The notes under the pieces were generated by a model. The model was not told where the DNA came from. It ran no database searches and saw only the letters and a list, made by a program, of their open reading frames with translations. DNA of 64,000 nucleotides from Bacteroides stercoris ATCC 43183 (GTDB lineage Bacteria; Bacteroidota; Bacteroidia; Bacteroidales; Bacteroidaceae). The translations under genes and the position numbers were made by a program. Shown piece by piece: positions 14,621-24,125 of the stretch. The stretch is from NCBI RefSeq assembly GCF_025147325.1, contig NZ_CP102262.1, positions 2,356,001 to 2,420,000 of the forward strand. The letters are read 5' to 3'. The number at the start of each line of letters is the position of its first letter. Within the stretch, counting starts at the first letter, position 1.

Positions 14621-15808
14621 TTATTTCAGCACTCCCAATTCCTTTCCTACCTTAATAAACGCTTCAATACATTTATCCAGATGTTCCTTATTGTGTCCGG
14701 CAGAGATTTGTACACGGATACGTGCCTGCCCTTTCGGTACAACGGGGTAGTAGAAACCGGTTACATAAATACCTTCTTCCTGCATGCGGGCTGCATAAAC
14801 CTGCGATAGTTTGGCGTCGTACAGCATTACTGCGCAAATGGCACTCTGGGTAGGCTTGATGTCGAAACCGGCAGCAGTCATCTTGTCGCGGAAGTAATTT
14901 ACGTTTTCTACCAACTTGTCGTGCAGGGCGTCGCTTTCTTTCAGCATCTTGAATACTTCAAGGCTTGCACCGATGATGCCCGGAGCCAGGGAGTTGGAGA
15001 AGAGATAAGGACGGCTGCGTTGGCGCAACAGGTCGATAATCTCTTTGCGACCCGTGGTGAAACCGCCCAAAGCGCCGCCGAAGGCTTTGCCCAATGTACC
15101 GGTGTAGATGTCCACACGTCCGTAGGTGTTGTACAGTTCGCTCACGCCATGTCCCGTAGCGCCCACTACTCCGGCAGAGTGGGATTCGTCCACCATTACC
15201 AGTGCATCATACTTTTCGGCAAGGTCACATATCTTGTCCATGGGAGCTACATTGCCGTCCATGGAGAACACACCGTCCGTTACGATGATGCGGAAACGTT
15301 GTGCCTGGGCCTCTTGCAGGCATTTTTCAAGTTCTGCCATGTCGGCATTGGCATAACGGTAACGTTTGGCTTTGCAGAGGCGCACGCCGTCAATGATGGA
15401 AGCATGGTTCAAGGAATCGGAGATAATGGCGTCCTCTTCGGTGAAGAGAGGTTCGAACACACCGCCGTTGGCATCGAAGCAGGCGGCGTAAAGAATGGTG
15501 TCTTCTGTCTTGAAGTAATCGGAAATGGCAGCTTCCAATTCCTTGTGGATGTCCTGTGTGCCACAGATGAAACGGACGGACGACATGCCGTAGCCGCGAC
15601 GTTCCATCATGTTCTGAGCAGCGGCTATCAGGCGGGGATGATTGGATAATCCCAGATAGTTGTTGGCGCAGAAGTTCAGTACTTCCTTGCCTTTCACGGT
15701 GATAGCAGCTTGTTGTGCACTCTCAATCAGGCGTTCCTCTTTATAGAGTCCGGCTTCTTTTATTTCAGCAAGCGTTTTGCTGAGATGGTCTTTCATTTTA
15801 CCGTACAT
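14621..15808 (-). CDS. kbl: Glycine C-acetyltransferase (2-amino-3-ketobutyrate CoA ligase)
   Basis: 395 residues, the usual length for this PLP enzyme of the alpha-oxoamine synthase family. The PLP lysine lies in YTGTLGKAFGGALGG; the cofactor-binding VMVDESHSAG and the N-terminal NFCANNYLGLS motifs are intact. It converts 2-amino-3-ketobutyrate and CoA to glycine and acetyl-CoA. The divergent neighbour at 15964 encodes the SDR threonine dehydrogenase that makes its unstable substrate, so the two form a threonine degradation or glycine synthesis pathway. The 3' side ends in long-hairpin copy 1. Confidence 0.95.
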   Translation of the reverse strand: MYGKMKDHLSKTLAEIKEAGLYKEERLIESAQQAAITVKGKEVLNFCANNYLGLSNHPRLIAAAQNMMERRGYGMSSVRFICGTQDIHKELEAAISDYFKTEDTILYAACFDANGGVFEPLFTEEDAIISDSLNHASIIDGVRLCKAKRYRYANADMAELEKCLQEAQAQRFRIIVTDGVFSMDGNVAPMDKICDLAEKYDALVMVDESHSAGVVGATGHGVSELYNTYGRVDIYTGTLGKAFGGALGGFTTGRKEIIDLLRQRSRPYLFSNSLAPGIIGASLEVFKMLKESDALHDKLVENVNYFRDKMTAAGFDIKPTQSAICAVMLYDAKLSQVYAARMQEEGIYVTGFYYPVVPKGQARIRVQISAGHNKEHLDKCIEAFIKVGKELGVLK

Positions 15809-15917
15809 AGCTTTTTATTTTAATAGGTAATACTTCGTTATTTGAAGCTCTACAAAGGACATCATTTTTCTTGGAATAAACAATATCTTTTTGATAGAAA
15901 AATGAAAAAAAAGTGTG

Positions 15918-15925
15918 TATATTTG
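15918..15925 (+). promoter_or_regulatory. -7 box of the threonine dehydrogenase operon
   Basis: TATATTTG fits TAnnTTTG, 38 nt before the start codon; a TTTG at 15890-15893 is a slightly distant -33 candidate (24-nt spacer). Confidence 0.55.
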
Positions 15926-15963
15926 CGACTCAGTAACGAAAGAATACCTTATAAATAAGTTGT

Positions 15964-16920
15964 ATGAAAAATATTTTGGTAATTGGAGCCACAGGACAGA
16001 TTGGCTCGGAGCTAACATTGGAGTTGCGCAAGCGCTATGGTAATGACCATGTTGTAGCCGGATATATTCCGAGCGCCATGCCGCAGGGTGAATTGAAATC
16101 CTCGGGTCCTTCGGCCATAGCCGATGTGACAGACCGCCAGTCTATTGAAGTGGTGGTGAGGCAATTCAAGGTTGATACAATTTATAACCTGGCAGCCCTG
16201 TTGTCGGTAGTTGCCGAGAGCCGTCCCGCCATGGCGTGGAAGATTGGCATCGACGGGCTGTGGAATGTGCTGGAAGTGGCGCGCGAATACGGTTGCGCCG
16301 TGTTTACGCCGAGTTCCATCGGTTCGTTCGGAGAGAATACTCCTCACGTAAAGACACCGCAGGATACCATTCAGCGTCCGCGTACCATGTACGGCGTAAC
16401 AAAAGTGACTACGGAATTGTTAAGTGATTATTACCATACGAAATACGGGGTGGATACCCGTGCGGTACGTTTCCCCGGAATCATTTCCAATGTGACACCT
16501 CCGGGCGGCGGTACGACGGACTATGCGGTAGACATCTTTTATTCTGCCGTAAAAGGTGAGAAGTTCGTATGTCCCGTAAAGGCGGGTACATTTATGGATA
16601 TGATGTATATGCCCGATGCCATTAATGCGGCTATCTCGCTGATGGAAGCCGATCCGGAACGGCTGAAGCACCGGAATGCGTTCAACATCGCTTCCATGAG
16701 TTTCGACCCGGAAATGATTTATGCGGCTATCAGGAAACATGTGCCCGACTTCGAAATGACCTATCAGATAGATCCTTTGAAGCAGTCCATTGCCGACAGT
16801 TGGCCCGATTCGCTGGATGACTCCTGCGCCCGTGAAGAATGGGACTGGATGCCGCAGTTTGACCTGGAGTCTATGACTGTGGACATGCTTGAAAAACTAA
16901 GAGCAAAATTAAATAAATGA
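15964..16920 (+). CDS. L-threonine 3-dehydrogenase, short-chain (GalE-like) type
   Basis: 318 residues with an N-terminal Rossmann fold: GATGQIG at 8-14 binds NAD+. The catalytic pair Tyr143 and Lys147 (TMYGVTKV) and the Ser118 region (TPSSIGSFG) follow the extended SDR pattern, and PGIISNVTPPGGGTTDYAV is characteristic of SDR-type threonine dehydrogenases of Bacteroidetes and Cupriavidus. It oxidises L-threonine to 2-amino-3-ketobutyrate, passed to Kbl encoded divergently. It is unrelated to the zinc-dependent E. coli Tdh. The next gene starts 19 bp downstream, so transcription probably continues. Confidence 0.9.
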   Translation: MKNILVIGATGQIGSELTLELRKRYGNDHVVAGYIPSAMPQGELKSSGPSAIADVTDRQSIEVVVRQFKVDTIYNLAALLSVVAESRPAMAWKIGIDGLWNVLEVAREYGCAVFTPSSIGSFGENTPHVKTPQDTIQRPRTMYGVTKVTTELLSDYYHTKYGVDTRAVRFPGIISNVTPPGGGTTDYAVDIFYSAVKGEKFVCPVKAGTFMDMMYMPDAINAAISLMEADPERLKHRNAFNIASMSFDPEMIYAAIRKHVPDFEMTYQIDPLKQSIADSWPDSLDDSCAREEWDWMPQFDLESMTVDMLEKLRAKLNK

Positions 16921-16939
16921 CCGTAGAGGTCGGTAAAGG

Positions 16940-17788
16940 ATGAAACGATTACTAACGGGATTTTTTATACTCGTCTTTCTGTTCTCGTGTGGGAACAGAA
17001 AGACGAAAATGGATCCCTTTGCTACCATTACCGAAATGGTGGATTCGGCCGGGCATGAAGCCGATACGCTGCAACAGACAGAAGTGAAGGAGGAGCCTGA
17101 GCCGTTGGAAGCGGACGAACTGTTTGACGATTTTATCTTCAACTATGCTTCGGACGAGGCTTTGCAACGGGCAAGGACGGAGTTTCCTTTGCCTTATTAC
17201 AACCGGGACACTCCTTCGAAGATAGAGGAACGCTTCTGGAAGCACGACTACCTGTTTACCAAACAGAATTATTATACATTGCTTTTCGACCGTGAGAGCG
17301 ACATGGACATGGTGGGCGACACTGCATTGAAATCCGTACAGGTGGAGTGGATTTATCTGAAAACACGTATGGTAAAGAAATATTATTTTGAACGTAAGCG
17401 AGGCATGTGGATGCTCGAAGCCATAAATTTGCGTCATATCGAAGAAGGTGAAGGCGAGAATTTTGTGGATTTCTATACCCGTTTTGTGACGGACAGCTTG
17501 TATCAGAGCGAGCATATTGCCAATCCGTTGCAGTTTGTCACCATCGACCCCGACGATGAGTTTGCCATACTGGAAACCACTCTCGACGTGAACCAGTGGT
17601 ATGCTTTCCGTCCGTCGCTGCCCGCAGACAAGTTGTCCAACATCAACTACGGACAGAAGAACGAGGATAATTCGAATACGAAAATCCTGAAAGTAAACGG
17701 TATCGGCAACGGATATTCCAACGTTTTCTATTTCCGCAGGCGGGGCGGTGAGTGGAAGATGTATAAATACGAAGATACGAGCATTTGA
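16940..17788 (+). CDS. DUF4348-type lipoprotein of unknown function
   Basis: 282 residues. The signal peptide ends in LFSCGN (Cys17), a probable lipobox. A low-complexity acidic linker ([11 protein letters not shown], about 50-60) leads to a mixed alpha/beta domain with [21 protein letters not shown] and an aromatic-rich C-terminus ([19 protein letters not shown]), which I recall as DUF4348. It is placed between the threonine dehydrogenase gene and murB; the murB start lies only 5 bp after its stop, so the genes are probably co-transcribed. It is likely periplasmic and anchored to a membrane. No function is known to me. Confidence 0.65.
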   Translation: MKRLLTGFFILVFLFSCGNRKTKMDPFATITEMVDSAGHEADTLQQTEVKEEPEPLEADELFDDFIFNYASDEALQRARTEFPLPYYNRDTPSKIEERFWKHDYLFTKQNYYTLLFDRESDMDMVGDTALKSVQVEWIYLKTRMVKKYYFERKRGMWMLEAINLRHIEEGEGENFVDFYTRFVTDSLYQSEHIANPLQFVTIDPDDEFAILETTLDVNQWYAFRPSLPADKLSNINYGQKNEDNSNTKILKVNGIGNGYSNVFYFRRRGGEWKMYKYEDTSI

Positions 17789-17793
17789 GACTT

Positions 17794-18777
17794 ATGAGAA
17801 TACCCAATACATTCGGATTTGATGTAAAAGCTGCCGTATATGCAGAATATCACTCGGTAGAGGAATTGGAGAAATGGATAGCCGAAGGGCGCATCACTTC
17901 TCCTTTTTTACATATAGGATGCGGTAGTAATCTGTTATTTGTGAAAGATTATGAAGGCATGGTGCTGCACTCGCGCATCGGGGGCATAGAAGTGACCGCG
18001 GAAGATGACGGGCAGGTGCATGTACGTGTGGGTGCGGGTGTAGTATGGGATGATTTTGTAGCTTACTGTGTGGAGCAGGGCTGGTATGGCGCGGAGAACC
18101 TGTCACTGATACCCGGTGAGGTAGGAGCGGCTGCCGTACAGAATATTGGTGCTTACGGTGTAGAGGTGAAAGACCTCATCGAGTCTGTGGAGACTATAAA
18201 CATCCGCGGCGAGAAGCGTACCTACCGGAAAGACGAATGTGAATATGCCTATCGGAAAAGCCTTTTCAAAAAGCCTGAAATGAAATCGGTCTTTGTGACT
18301 TACGTGAATTTCGTACTGAGCAAGAAGGAGCATTATACATTGGATTATGGTACAATCCGTCAGGAGCTTGCCGGGTATCCGTCAGTGACCTTAGCCACTT
18401 TGCGCCGTGTGATTATAGATATTCGCGAAAGCAAATTGCCCGACCCGAAAGTGCTGGGTAATGCCGGGAGTTTCTTTATGAATCCCATCGTGCCTCGTGC
18501 GCAATTTGAAGCGTTGCTGGACTTGTATCCCACCATGCCTCATTACGAGGTGGATGCCGGACGGGTGAAGATACCCGCCGGATGGATGATAGACCAATGC
18601 GGCTGGAAAGGCAAGGCCTTAGGTCCTGCCGCCGTGCACGACAAGCAGGCTCTGGTGCTTGTGAATCTGGGTGGTGCAACCGGAAAAGATGTGGTTGCCC
18701 TGTCAGATGCTGTCAGAGCCTCGGTAAAGGAGAAATTCGGAGTGGAAATTTGTCCGGAAGTGAACTTTATAGAATGA
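17794..18777 (+). CDS. murB: UDP-N-acetylenolpyruvoylglucosamine reductase
   Basis: A cytoplasmic FAD enzyme that reduces UDP-GlcNAc-enolpyruvate to UDP-MurNAc in peptidoglycan synthesis. Type I features are present: [10 protein letters not shown] for FAD binding, [20 protein letters not shown], the Tyr-containing YRKSLF loop, and the catalytic serine motif [11 protein letters not shown] chose the ATG at 17794 (327 residues); an in-frame TTG at 17785 overlaps the preceding stop and is less likely. The upstream gene ends 5 bp before. The C-terminal EICPEVNFI is typical. Confidence 0.94.
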   Translation: MRIPNTFGFDVKAAVYAEYHSVEELEKWIAEGRITSPFLHIGCGSNLLFVKDYEGMVLHSRIGGIEVTAEDDGQVHVRVGAGVVWDDFVAYCVEQGWYGAENLSLIPGEVGAAAVQNIGAYGVEVKDLIESVETINIRGEKRTYRKDECEYAYRKSLFKKPEMKSVFVTYVNFVLSKKEHYTLDYGTIRQELAGYPSVTLATLRRVIIDIRESKLPDPKVLGNAGSFFMNPIVPRAQFEALLDLYPTMPHYEVDAGRVKIPAGWMIDQCGWKGKALGPAAVHDKQALVLVNLGGATGKDVVALSDAVRASVKEKFGVEICPEVNFIE

Positions 18778-18805
18778 TTAACCGATAATCATCAATCACT
18801 GTTTT

Positions 18806-19570
18806 ATGAAACTGACTATATTAGGAAGCGGAACATCTACCGGAGTGCCGGAAATTGGCTGCACATGCCCGGTCTGCACATCTGCCGACCCGCGGGACAG
18901 CCGTTTGCGTGCATCTGCCCTGCTGCATACGGACGATGCGGTGATATTGATAGACTGCGGTCCTGATTTCAGGACACAGATGCTGCGTGCTTCCGTGTAC
19001 GAGCGGATAGACGGCGTGCTGATAACCCACGAGCATTACGACCATGTGGGCGGATTGGACGATTTGCGCCCTTTCTGCCGTTTCTCGGAAATACCTGTCT
19101 ATTCGGATGCCTACACAGCTGCTCATCTGCGGGCACGGATGCCTTATTGCTTTGTGGATAAGAAATATCCGGGTGTGCCGCGCATTTATTTGCAGGAAGT
19201 GGAAGCGGGCAGGCCTTTCTACGTGCGGGAAACGGAAATACTGCCGGTTACCGTGATGCACGGGCGGCTGCCTATCCTGGGATACCGTATCGGCAGGCGG
19301 CTGGGGTATGTAACGGACATGCTTACGATGCCGGATGCTTCGTATGAACAATTACAGGGACTGGATGTTCTGGTAATAAACGCCTTGCGGCCGCAGCCGC
19401 ACTCTACGCACCAAAGCATACCGGAAGCGCTGGCGGCAGCGGAACGTATCGGAGCAAGGGAAACTTATTTCATCCACATGAGTCATCATGCAGGGCTGCA
19501 TGCCGAAATCGACCGCCAACTGCCGCCCCATGTGCACTTTGCGTATGACGGTATGGAAATAGATTTCTAA
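18806..19570 (+). CDS. MBL-fold metallo-hydrolase, PhnP-like
   Basis: 254 residues. LGSGTSTGVPEIGCTCPVC at the N-terminus (with a CxCxxC cluster) and THEHYDHVGGLDDLRPF carry the beta-lactamase-fold dinuclear metal motif (H-x-H-x-D-H). Further ligands are probable in VTVMHG, GYVTDML and FIHMSHHAG. PhnP relatives hydrolyse cyclic phosphodiesters of ribose or nucleotides; no other phosphonate genes are present, so the substrate is unknown. It follows murB by 28 bp and probably belongs to the same transcript. Confidence 0.88.
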   Translation: MKLTILGSGTSTGVPEIGCTCPVCTSADPRDSRLRASALLHTDDAVILIDCGPDFRTQMLRASVYERIDGVLITHEHYDHVGGLDDLRPFCRFSEIPVYSDAYTAAHLRARMPYCFVDKKYPGVPRIYLQEVEAGRPFYVRETEILPVTVMHGRLPILGYRIGRRLGYVTDMLTMPDASYEQLQGLDVLVINALRPQPHSTHQSIPEALAAAERIGARETYFIHMSHHAGLHAEIDRQLPPHVHFAYDGMEIDF

Positions 19571-19588
19571 ACTTTTTGAAACATTTGT

Positions 19589-19619
19589 TTTGTTTTATTA
19601 GTATAAATGTTTATTTTTG
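19589..19619 (+). promoter_or_regulatory. Promoter of the DUF3352 gene
   Basis: TATTTTTG at 19612-19619 with TTTG at 19589-19592 and a 19-nt spacer. Transcription would start a few bases before the start codon. Confidence 0.65.
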
Positions 19620-19633
19620 CCAACAGTTGACGA

Positions 19634-21307
19634 ATGTATGCCATGAAGATTCGAATCCTTATACGAATAGCCGTTATTGTGTCCATAGTATTGCTGTGTA
19701 CAGGTTTTGGCGTATACTCGTTTCTGCGAATGAATGCAGTGGAAAACCGGCAGGATTTTAATCTCTTTACGTTAGTGCCGCAAGATGCCACGGCTGTACT
19801 TGAGACAGACCGTATGGCGGATTTGATGGAAGATATCGACGGCTTGCATTGCAGCAAGGATGAGCATTTCCTGTATGTATCGGAACTTTTTGTATGCCTG
19901 AAGAAGTATTTCAATACATTGGTAGGTGATACGCCGCATGGACTGAGCAGGCAGATGAATAAAATGCTTATCAGTTTCCACGAACCGGATACTCCTTTGA
20001 ATCAGGTGTTGTATTGCAGCCTGGGGGCGGGGGATTACGAGCTGGTGGAGTCTTTCGTGCGTAAATACTGTTCCAGTACTTTTCCTTCCAAGTATTTTGA
20101 TTACAACGGTGAGGAAATACGCATCTATCCCACGGCGGACGGGCGTTTCCTTGCGGCTTATTTCACCCCTGACTTTCTGGCTGTCAGCTTTCAGAAGCGT
20201 CTGATAGAGCAGGTTATCGATGCCTGCCGTTCCGGACAATCATTGATGGACATGGCATCTTTCCGTACCATGTATGCCGGTAAGCGTAACAATGTGGCGG
20301 CAACAGTGTATGTACGCATGAAAGAAGTGGGCATGGGCAAGAATACAGACGGCATTCGTCCGCAGACGCATCTGGGAAGTTGGGCAGAGTTTGACATGAA
20401 GTTCAATGAAGAAGCCGTTTATTGTTCCGGTATCAGTCACGGAGCGGATACAGCCCGGACGTTTATCAATGCGCTTCGCAGACAGGAACCGATAAAGGAT
20501 TTTTCGGGAGAACGGCTTCCGGCATCTGTCTTCTTCTACAACCAGTGGGCAATCTCGGATTTGGAAGCCATATTCGGCTTTACTTCGCAACAGGAATATG
20601 CTAAGGCTGCCTATTCCGATTATATCAAGAAGCGGGATGGCGAGTGGATGGAATTTATGAAAACGTATGCGGGAGAGAATGTCATGTCTTGCCTGTTTCA
20701 TTCCAAGGATACTACCGACCGGCATCCCTGCGCTGTAATGAGCGTTGCTGTAAAAGATGAAGCGCAGGCAGAACGTGCTCTGCAAAAATTGCTGTATGCC
20801 ACTCCCGAAGAAAAAGGCGCTCCGGCCGTGGAGCGGACCTATCCGAACTACAGGCGATACCCGCGTGCACGGAAGTACCGGCAGTATATGTTGCCTCGGA
20901 ATACCGTATTGACACAACTGACAGGCATTACGGAATCCGCGCTTCACACCTACGCCTGCTTCTATAAAGGAGCTTTGTTGCTGGCGCCCGATGCACAGAG
21001 TCTCTCCGCTTATGTGGACGCTTTGGAGAACGGGGATGTGCTGGATGGTACTTCGGTGTACGAGGAAGGTGTAGGTAGTCTTTCTCCTTATTATAACTTT
21101 GCCATGATGGTGGATATGGAAGAGATGATGCGCCAGCCGGAAACTTATGTGTGGTTGGTTCCGAATTTTTTCTTCCGTCATTCCGATTTCTTCCGCCACT
21201 TCACTATAGCCATACAGTTTACTTGCACGGAAGGAGTGGTGTATCCGAATCTCGTCTTGCTGTATAAAGGAGAGAAAATAGGGGAGTTTGAAGAAGTAGG
21301 GAATTGA
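19634..21307 (+). CDS. DUF3352-type membrane-anchored protein
   Basis: 557 residues with an N-terminal transmembrane anchor (IRIAVIVSIVLLCTGFGVYSFL) and a large extracytoplasmic part. The mature part begins FTLVPQDATAVLETDRMADL, as in DUF3352 proteins, whose substrate-free family function is unknown. A second start (ATG 19643) would remove three residues. The gene has its own promoter and ends at long-hairpin copy 2. It is probably on the periplasmic face of the inner membrane. No catalytic motif is visible. Confidence 0.65.
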   Translation: MYAMKIRILIRIAVIVSIVLLCTGFGVYSFLRMNAVENRQDFNLFTLVPQDATAVLETDRMADLMEDIDGLHCSKDEHFLYVSELFVCLKKYFNTLVGDTPHGLSRQMNKMLISFHEPDTPLNQVLYCSLGAGDYELVESFVRKYCSSTFPSKYFDYNGEEIRIYPTADGRFLAAYFTPDFLAVSFQKRLIEQVIDACRSGQSLMDMASFRTMYAGKRNNVAATVYVRMKEVGMGKNTDGIRPQTHLGSWAEFDMKFNEEAVYCSGISHGADTARTFINALRRQEPIKDFSGERLPASVFFYNQWAISDLEAIFGFTSQQEYAKAAYSDYIKKRDGEWMEFMKTYAGENVMSCLFHSKDTTDRHPCAVMSVAVKDEAQAERALQKLLYATPEEKGAPAVERTYPNYRRYPRARKYRQYMLPRNTVLTQLTGITESALHTYACFYKGALLLAPDAQSLSAYVDALENGDVLDGTSVYEEGVGSLSPYYNFAMMVDMEEMMRQPETYVWLVPNFFFRHSDFFRHFTIAIQFTCTEGVVYPNLVLLYKGEKIGEFEEVGN

Positions 21308-21371
21308 AAAATAAGAGAAATAGAAAAGAGGGCTTGTCAAAACTAAATCCGCTTACTATTTATTTTTTATT

Positions 21372-21459
21372 AGGCACGGATTACGTGAAAAACACGGATT
21401 TCACAGATTTTCTTTATTCTTTTTCTGTGAAATCCGTGTTTTCCGCATAATCCGTGCCT
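21372..21459. repeat. Long hairpin repeat, copy 2
   Basis: The left arm AGGCACGGATTACGTGAAAA and the right arm TTTTCCGCATAATCCGTGCCT pair over about 40 bp, including an inner part CACGGATTTCACAGATTTTC. It lies between two convergent genes, like copy 1, and may be a bidirectional terminator. Confidence 0.9.
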
Positions 21460-21548
21460 AAAAGAAATCGTCAAGTGTATTTTGACACCTTCCTTTTCTT
21501 ACCGGATAAAACTTACTGATTCCTGTTTTTCAATTTTTAATTCTCAAA

Positions 21549-21926
21549 TTAGAAAGGCAAGTCGTCCTTTGCGTCTCCGGATAAGAATTCCGGCGCTGCG
21601 GACGGAGCGGGCGGCGGAACCGGTGCTCCCGGTGCAGGCGCTGCCGTTGCTGCGCTGACACGTTCCACTTTCCATGCGCGGATACTGTTGAACCAGCGGT
21701 CTTGCCACTGACGTGCATCGATGTCGAAAGATACCGTCAGCTCTTCACCCATCTGGATATTGAATTGTTCTATTTTATCTGCTCCGAATACGTCGAAACA
21801 CATTTTGCGGGGATATTGCCCGTGGTCTTCGATTACGTATTCCTGCGCTTTCCACTCGTTACCTGATGCTTTGGAAACTCCGCCTCTGGGCTGGAGTATA
21901 GCGATGATTTTTCCTGTAAATTCCAT
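21549..21926 (-). CDS. DUF3127 protein, SSB-like
   Basis: 125 residues. Residues 1-90 form a probable OB-fold (MEFTGKIIAI, QEYVIEDHGQYPRKMCFDVFG, ELTVSFDIDARQWQDRWFNSIRAWKVE), which is the DUF3127 family found throughout Bacteroidetes. A Pro/Ala-rich linker follows and the protein ends in an acidic tail DAKDDLPF, very like the DDDIPF tip of single-strand DNA-binding proteins that recruits replication and repair partners. A role in ssDNA binding is therefore likely but unproven. It is encoded divergently from dnaN. Confidence 0.8.
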   Translation of the reverse strand: MEFTGKIIAILQPRGGVSKASGNEWKAQEYVIEDHGQYPRKMCFDVFGADKIEQFNIQMGEELTVSFDIDARQWQDRWFNSIRAWKVERVSAATAAPAPGAPVPPPAPSAAPEFLSGDAKDDLPF

Positions 21927-21999
21927 TGTACTCTTTTTAAATGATGCGGCGAAGTTACAATTTTTTAGGGATATGCGACGAATAAACGGCTGTTTTTTC

Positions 22000-22030
22000 T
22001 TTGCCGTAGGGAATTCTTTTTTTAACTTTG
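22000..22030 (+). promoter_or_regulatory. Promoter of dnaN
   Basis: TTTG at 22000-22003 and TAACTTTG at 22023-22030 with a 19-nt spacer, an almost ideal Bacteroides promoter about 50 nt before dnaN. Confidence 0.75.
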
Positions 22031-22080
22031 TCCGTTAGTTAACAACTGAACTGAAATTAAAACTTAAATACATAGAATAT

Positions 22081-23205
22081 ATGAAATTTATCGTTTCGAG
22101 TACTGCGCTCTCCAGCCATTTGCAGGCTATCAGCCGCGTGATTAATTCAAAGAATGCGCTGCCTATTTTGGATTGTTTCCTTTTTGAACTACAAGACGGA
22201 ACCTTGTCGGTAACTGTTTCCGACAGTGAAACAACGATGGTTACCACAGTAGAAGTGAATGACAGTGATGCCGACGGACGTTTTGCAGTGACTGCCAAGA
22301 CTTTGTTGGACGCTTTAAAGGAAATTCCCGAACAGCCGCTGACGTTTGACATCAATACGAGTTCTCTGGAGATTACGGTTCAGTATCAGAACGGTAAATA
22401 CAGCCTGATGGGGCAGAATGCGGACGAATTTCCGCAATCGGCCATGCTGGGCGAGAATGCCGTTCGTGTGGAAATGGATGCACAGGTGTTACTGGGAGGT
22501 ATCAACCGCGCCGTGTTTGCAACCGCTGATGACGAGCTTCGTCCGGTGATGAACGGTATCTATTTCGATATTACTACCGAAGACATTACAATGGTGGCTT
22601 CCGACGGACATAAGTTAGTGCGTTGCAAGACGCTGGCCGCCAAAGGCAATGAGCGTGCGGCTTTCATCCTGCCCAAGAAACCTGCCAACCTGATGAAGAA
22701 CCTGTTACCGAAGGAGCAGGGCACGGTGACCATTGAATTTGACGAACGCAATGCCGTGGTTACATTGGAAAGCTATCGCATGGTATGCCGCCTGATTGAG
22801 GGACGCTACCCGAACTATAACTCCGTAATTCCGCAGAACAATCCGTATAAAGTGACGGTAGACCGCCTGCAACTGATTGGTGCGTTGCGTCGCGTGTCTA
22901 TCTTCTCCTCACAGGCAAGCAGCCTTATCAAACTGCGTATGCAGGAGAACCAAATTGTGATTTCGGCACAGGACATCGATTTCTCCACTTCGGCAGAGGA
23001 AACGCAGACATGCCAGTATGCAGGTAATCCGATGAGCATCGGTTTCAAGTCTACTTTCCTGATTGATATCCTGAATAATATATCGGCGGATGAAGTGGTT
23101 ATCGAGCTGGCGGATCCTTCGCGTGCCGGTGTTATTGTTCCGGCAGAGCAGGAAGAAAACGAAGACCTGCTGATGCTGTTGATGCCGATGATGCTGAATG
23201 ATTAA
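22081..23205 (+). CDS. dnaN: DNA polymerase III subunit beta (sliding clamp)
   Basis: 374 residues in three repeated clamp domains (about 1-120, 128-245 and 246-374). MKFIVSSTALSSHLQAISRV, MNGIYFDI with ASDGHKLVR, and the C-terminal LMLLMPMML are standard clamp features. The dimeric ring tethers polymerase and other partners to DNA. It is not next to dnaA here, as is usual in Bacteroides. It has its own promoter; long-hairpin copy 3 separates it from the following exonuclease gene, so coupling to the downstream operon may be only partial. Confidence 0.97.
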   Translation: MKFIVSSTALSSHLQAISRVINSKNALPILDCFLFELQDGTLSVTVSDSETTMVTTVEVNDSDADGRFAVTAKTLLDALKEIPEQPLTFDINTSSLEITVQYQNGKYSLMGQNADEFPQSAMLGENAVRVEMDAQVLLGGINRAVFATADDELRPVMNGIYFDITTEDITMVASDGHKLVRCKTLAAKGNERAAFILPKKPANLMKNLLPKEQGTVTIEFDERNAVVTLESYRMVCRLIEGRYPNYNSVIPQNNPYKVTVDRLQLIGALRRVSIFSSQASSLIKLRMQENQIVISAQDIDFSTSAEETQTCQYAGNPMSIGFKSTFLIDILNNISADEVVIELADPSRAGVIVPAEQEENEDLLMLLMPMMLND

Positions 23206-23234
23206 TGAAATAGTAATCTGTCATTTTTTTATTT

Positions 23235-23305
23235 AGGCACGGGTTACGCGGATTTCACGGTTCGGGTTTATAGAGAAACCGCACCGTTCCGTGCAGTCCG
23301 TGCCT
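23235..23305. repeat. Long hairpin repeat, copy 3
   Basis: AGGCACGGGTTACGCGGATT opens the left arm and CAGTCCGTGCCT closes the right arm, with an inner GGTTCGGGTTT/GAAACCGCACC pairing. This copy lies between two genes on the same strand, so it is not limited to convergent ends. Confidence 0.85.
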
Positions 23306-23330
23306 AAAAGATAAATAAATACGAAACTTC

Positions 23331-24101
23331 ATGAAACTGAATCTTAAAAATCCGATTGTCTTTTTTGACTTGGAGACCACCGGTACAAACATTAACTCGG
23401 ACCGAATAGTAGAAATCTGTTATCTCAAAGTATATCCCAACGGAAACGAGGAAACCAAAACCATGCGCATCAATCCCGAAATGCACATACCGGAAGAGGC
23501 TTCCGCCGTTCACGGCATTTACGACGAAGATGTGGCAGAATGCCCCACGTTCAAGGAAGTGGCACGCAATATAGCCAATGATATTGAAGGGTGCGACCTT
23601 GCCGGGTTCAATTCCAACCGCTTTGATATTCCGGTACTGGCAGAAGAATTTCTGCGTGCAGACGTGGATATAGATATGAGTCGCCGCAAGTTTGTGGATG
23701 TACAGGTTATCTTCCACAAAATGGAGCAGCGCACACTGTCTGCCGCTTATAAGTTCTATTGCGGCAAGAACCTGGAAGACGCCCATACGGCGGAAGCCGA
23801 TACGCGTGCCACTTACGAGGTGCTGATGTCGCAACTGGACCGTTATCCCGAATTGCAGAACGATGTGGCTTTCCTCTCGGATTATTCCAGCTTCAACAAG
23901 AATGTTGACTTTGCAGGACGCATGGTTTACGATGATAAAGGTGTGGAAGTGTTTAATTTCGGTAAATACAAAGGCATGCCGGTGGCAGATGTGCTGAAAC
24001 GCGATCCGGGCTATTACAGCTGGATACTGAACAGTGATTTTACACTGAACACCAAGGCTATGCTGACTAAAATCCGCCTGCGCGAGATTACCCAGAAGTA
24101 A
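23331..24101 (+). CDS. DEDDh 3'-5' exonuclease (DNA polymerase III epsilon-like)
   Basis: 256 residues. The exonuclease motifs are FFDLETTG (Asp13, Glu15), LAGFNSNRFD in the middle, and HTAEADTRATYEV with the HxxxxD of the DEDDh type. The last 60 residues (VFNFGKYKGMPVADVLKRDPGYYSWIL) form the small extra domain of ExoX-like exonucleases. It probably acts in repair or proofreading alongside the clamp gene upstream and recN downstream. The protein does not look like a complete DnaQ with a theta/alpha-binding tail. The coaBC gene starts 24 bp downstream. Confidence 0.88.
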   Translation: MKLNLKNPIVFFDLETTGTNINSDRIVEICYLKVYPNGNEETKTMRINPEMHIPEEASAVHGIYDEDVAECPTFKEVARNIANDIEGCDLAGFNSNRFDIPVLAEEFLRADVDIDMSRRKFVDVQVIFHKMEQRTLSAAYKFYCGKNLEDAHTAEADTRATYEVLMSQLDRYPELQNDVAFLSDYSSFNKNVDFAGRMVYDDKGVEVFNFGKYKGMPVADVLKRDPGYYSWILNSDFTLNTKAMLTKIRLREITQK

Positions 24102-24125
24102 ATTTGTAATTAGTAGTTTGATTTC

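Noticed and set aside
20240..21340. 366-codon minus-strand frame opposite the DUF3352 gene
   Set aside because: It has no signal or domain, and the plus-strand gene has its own promoter and membrane anchor.
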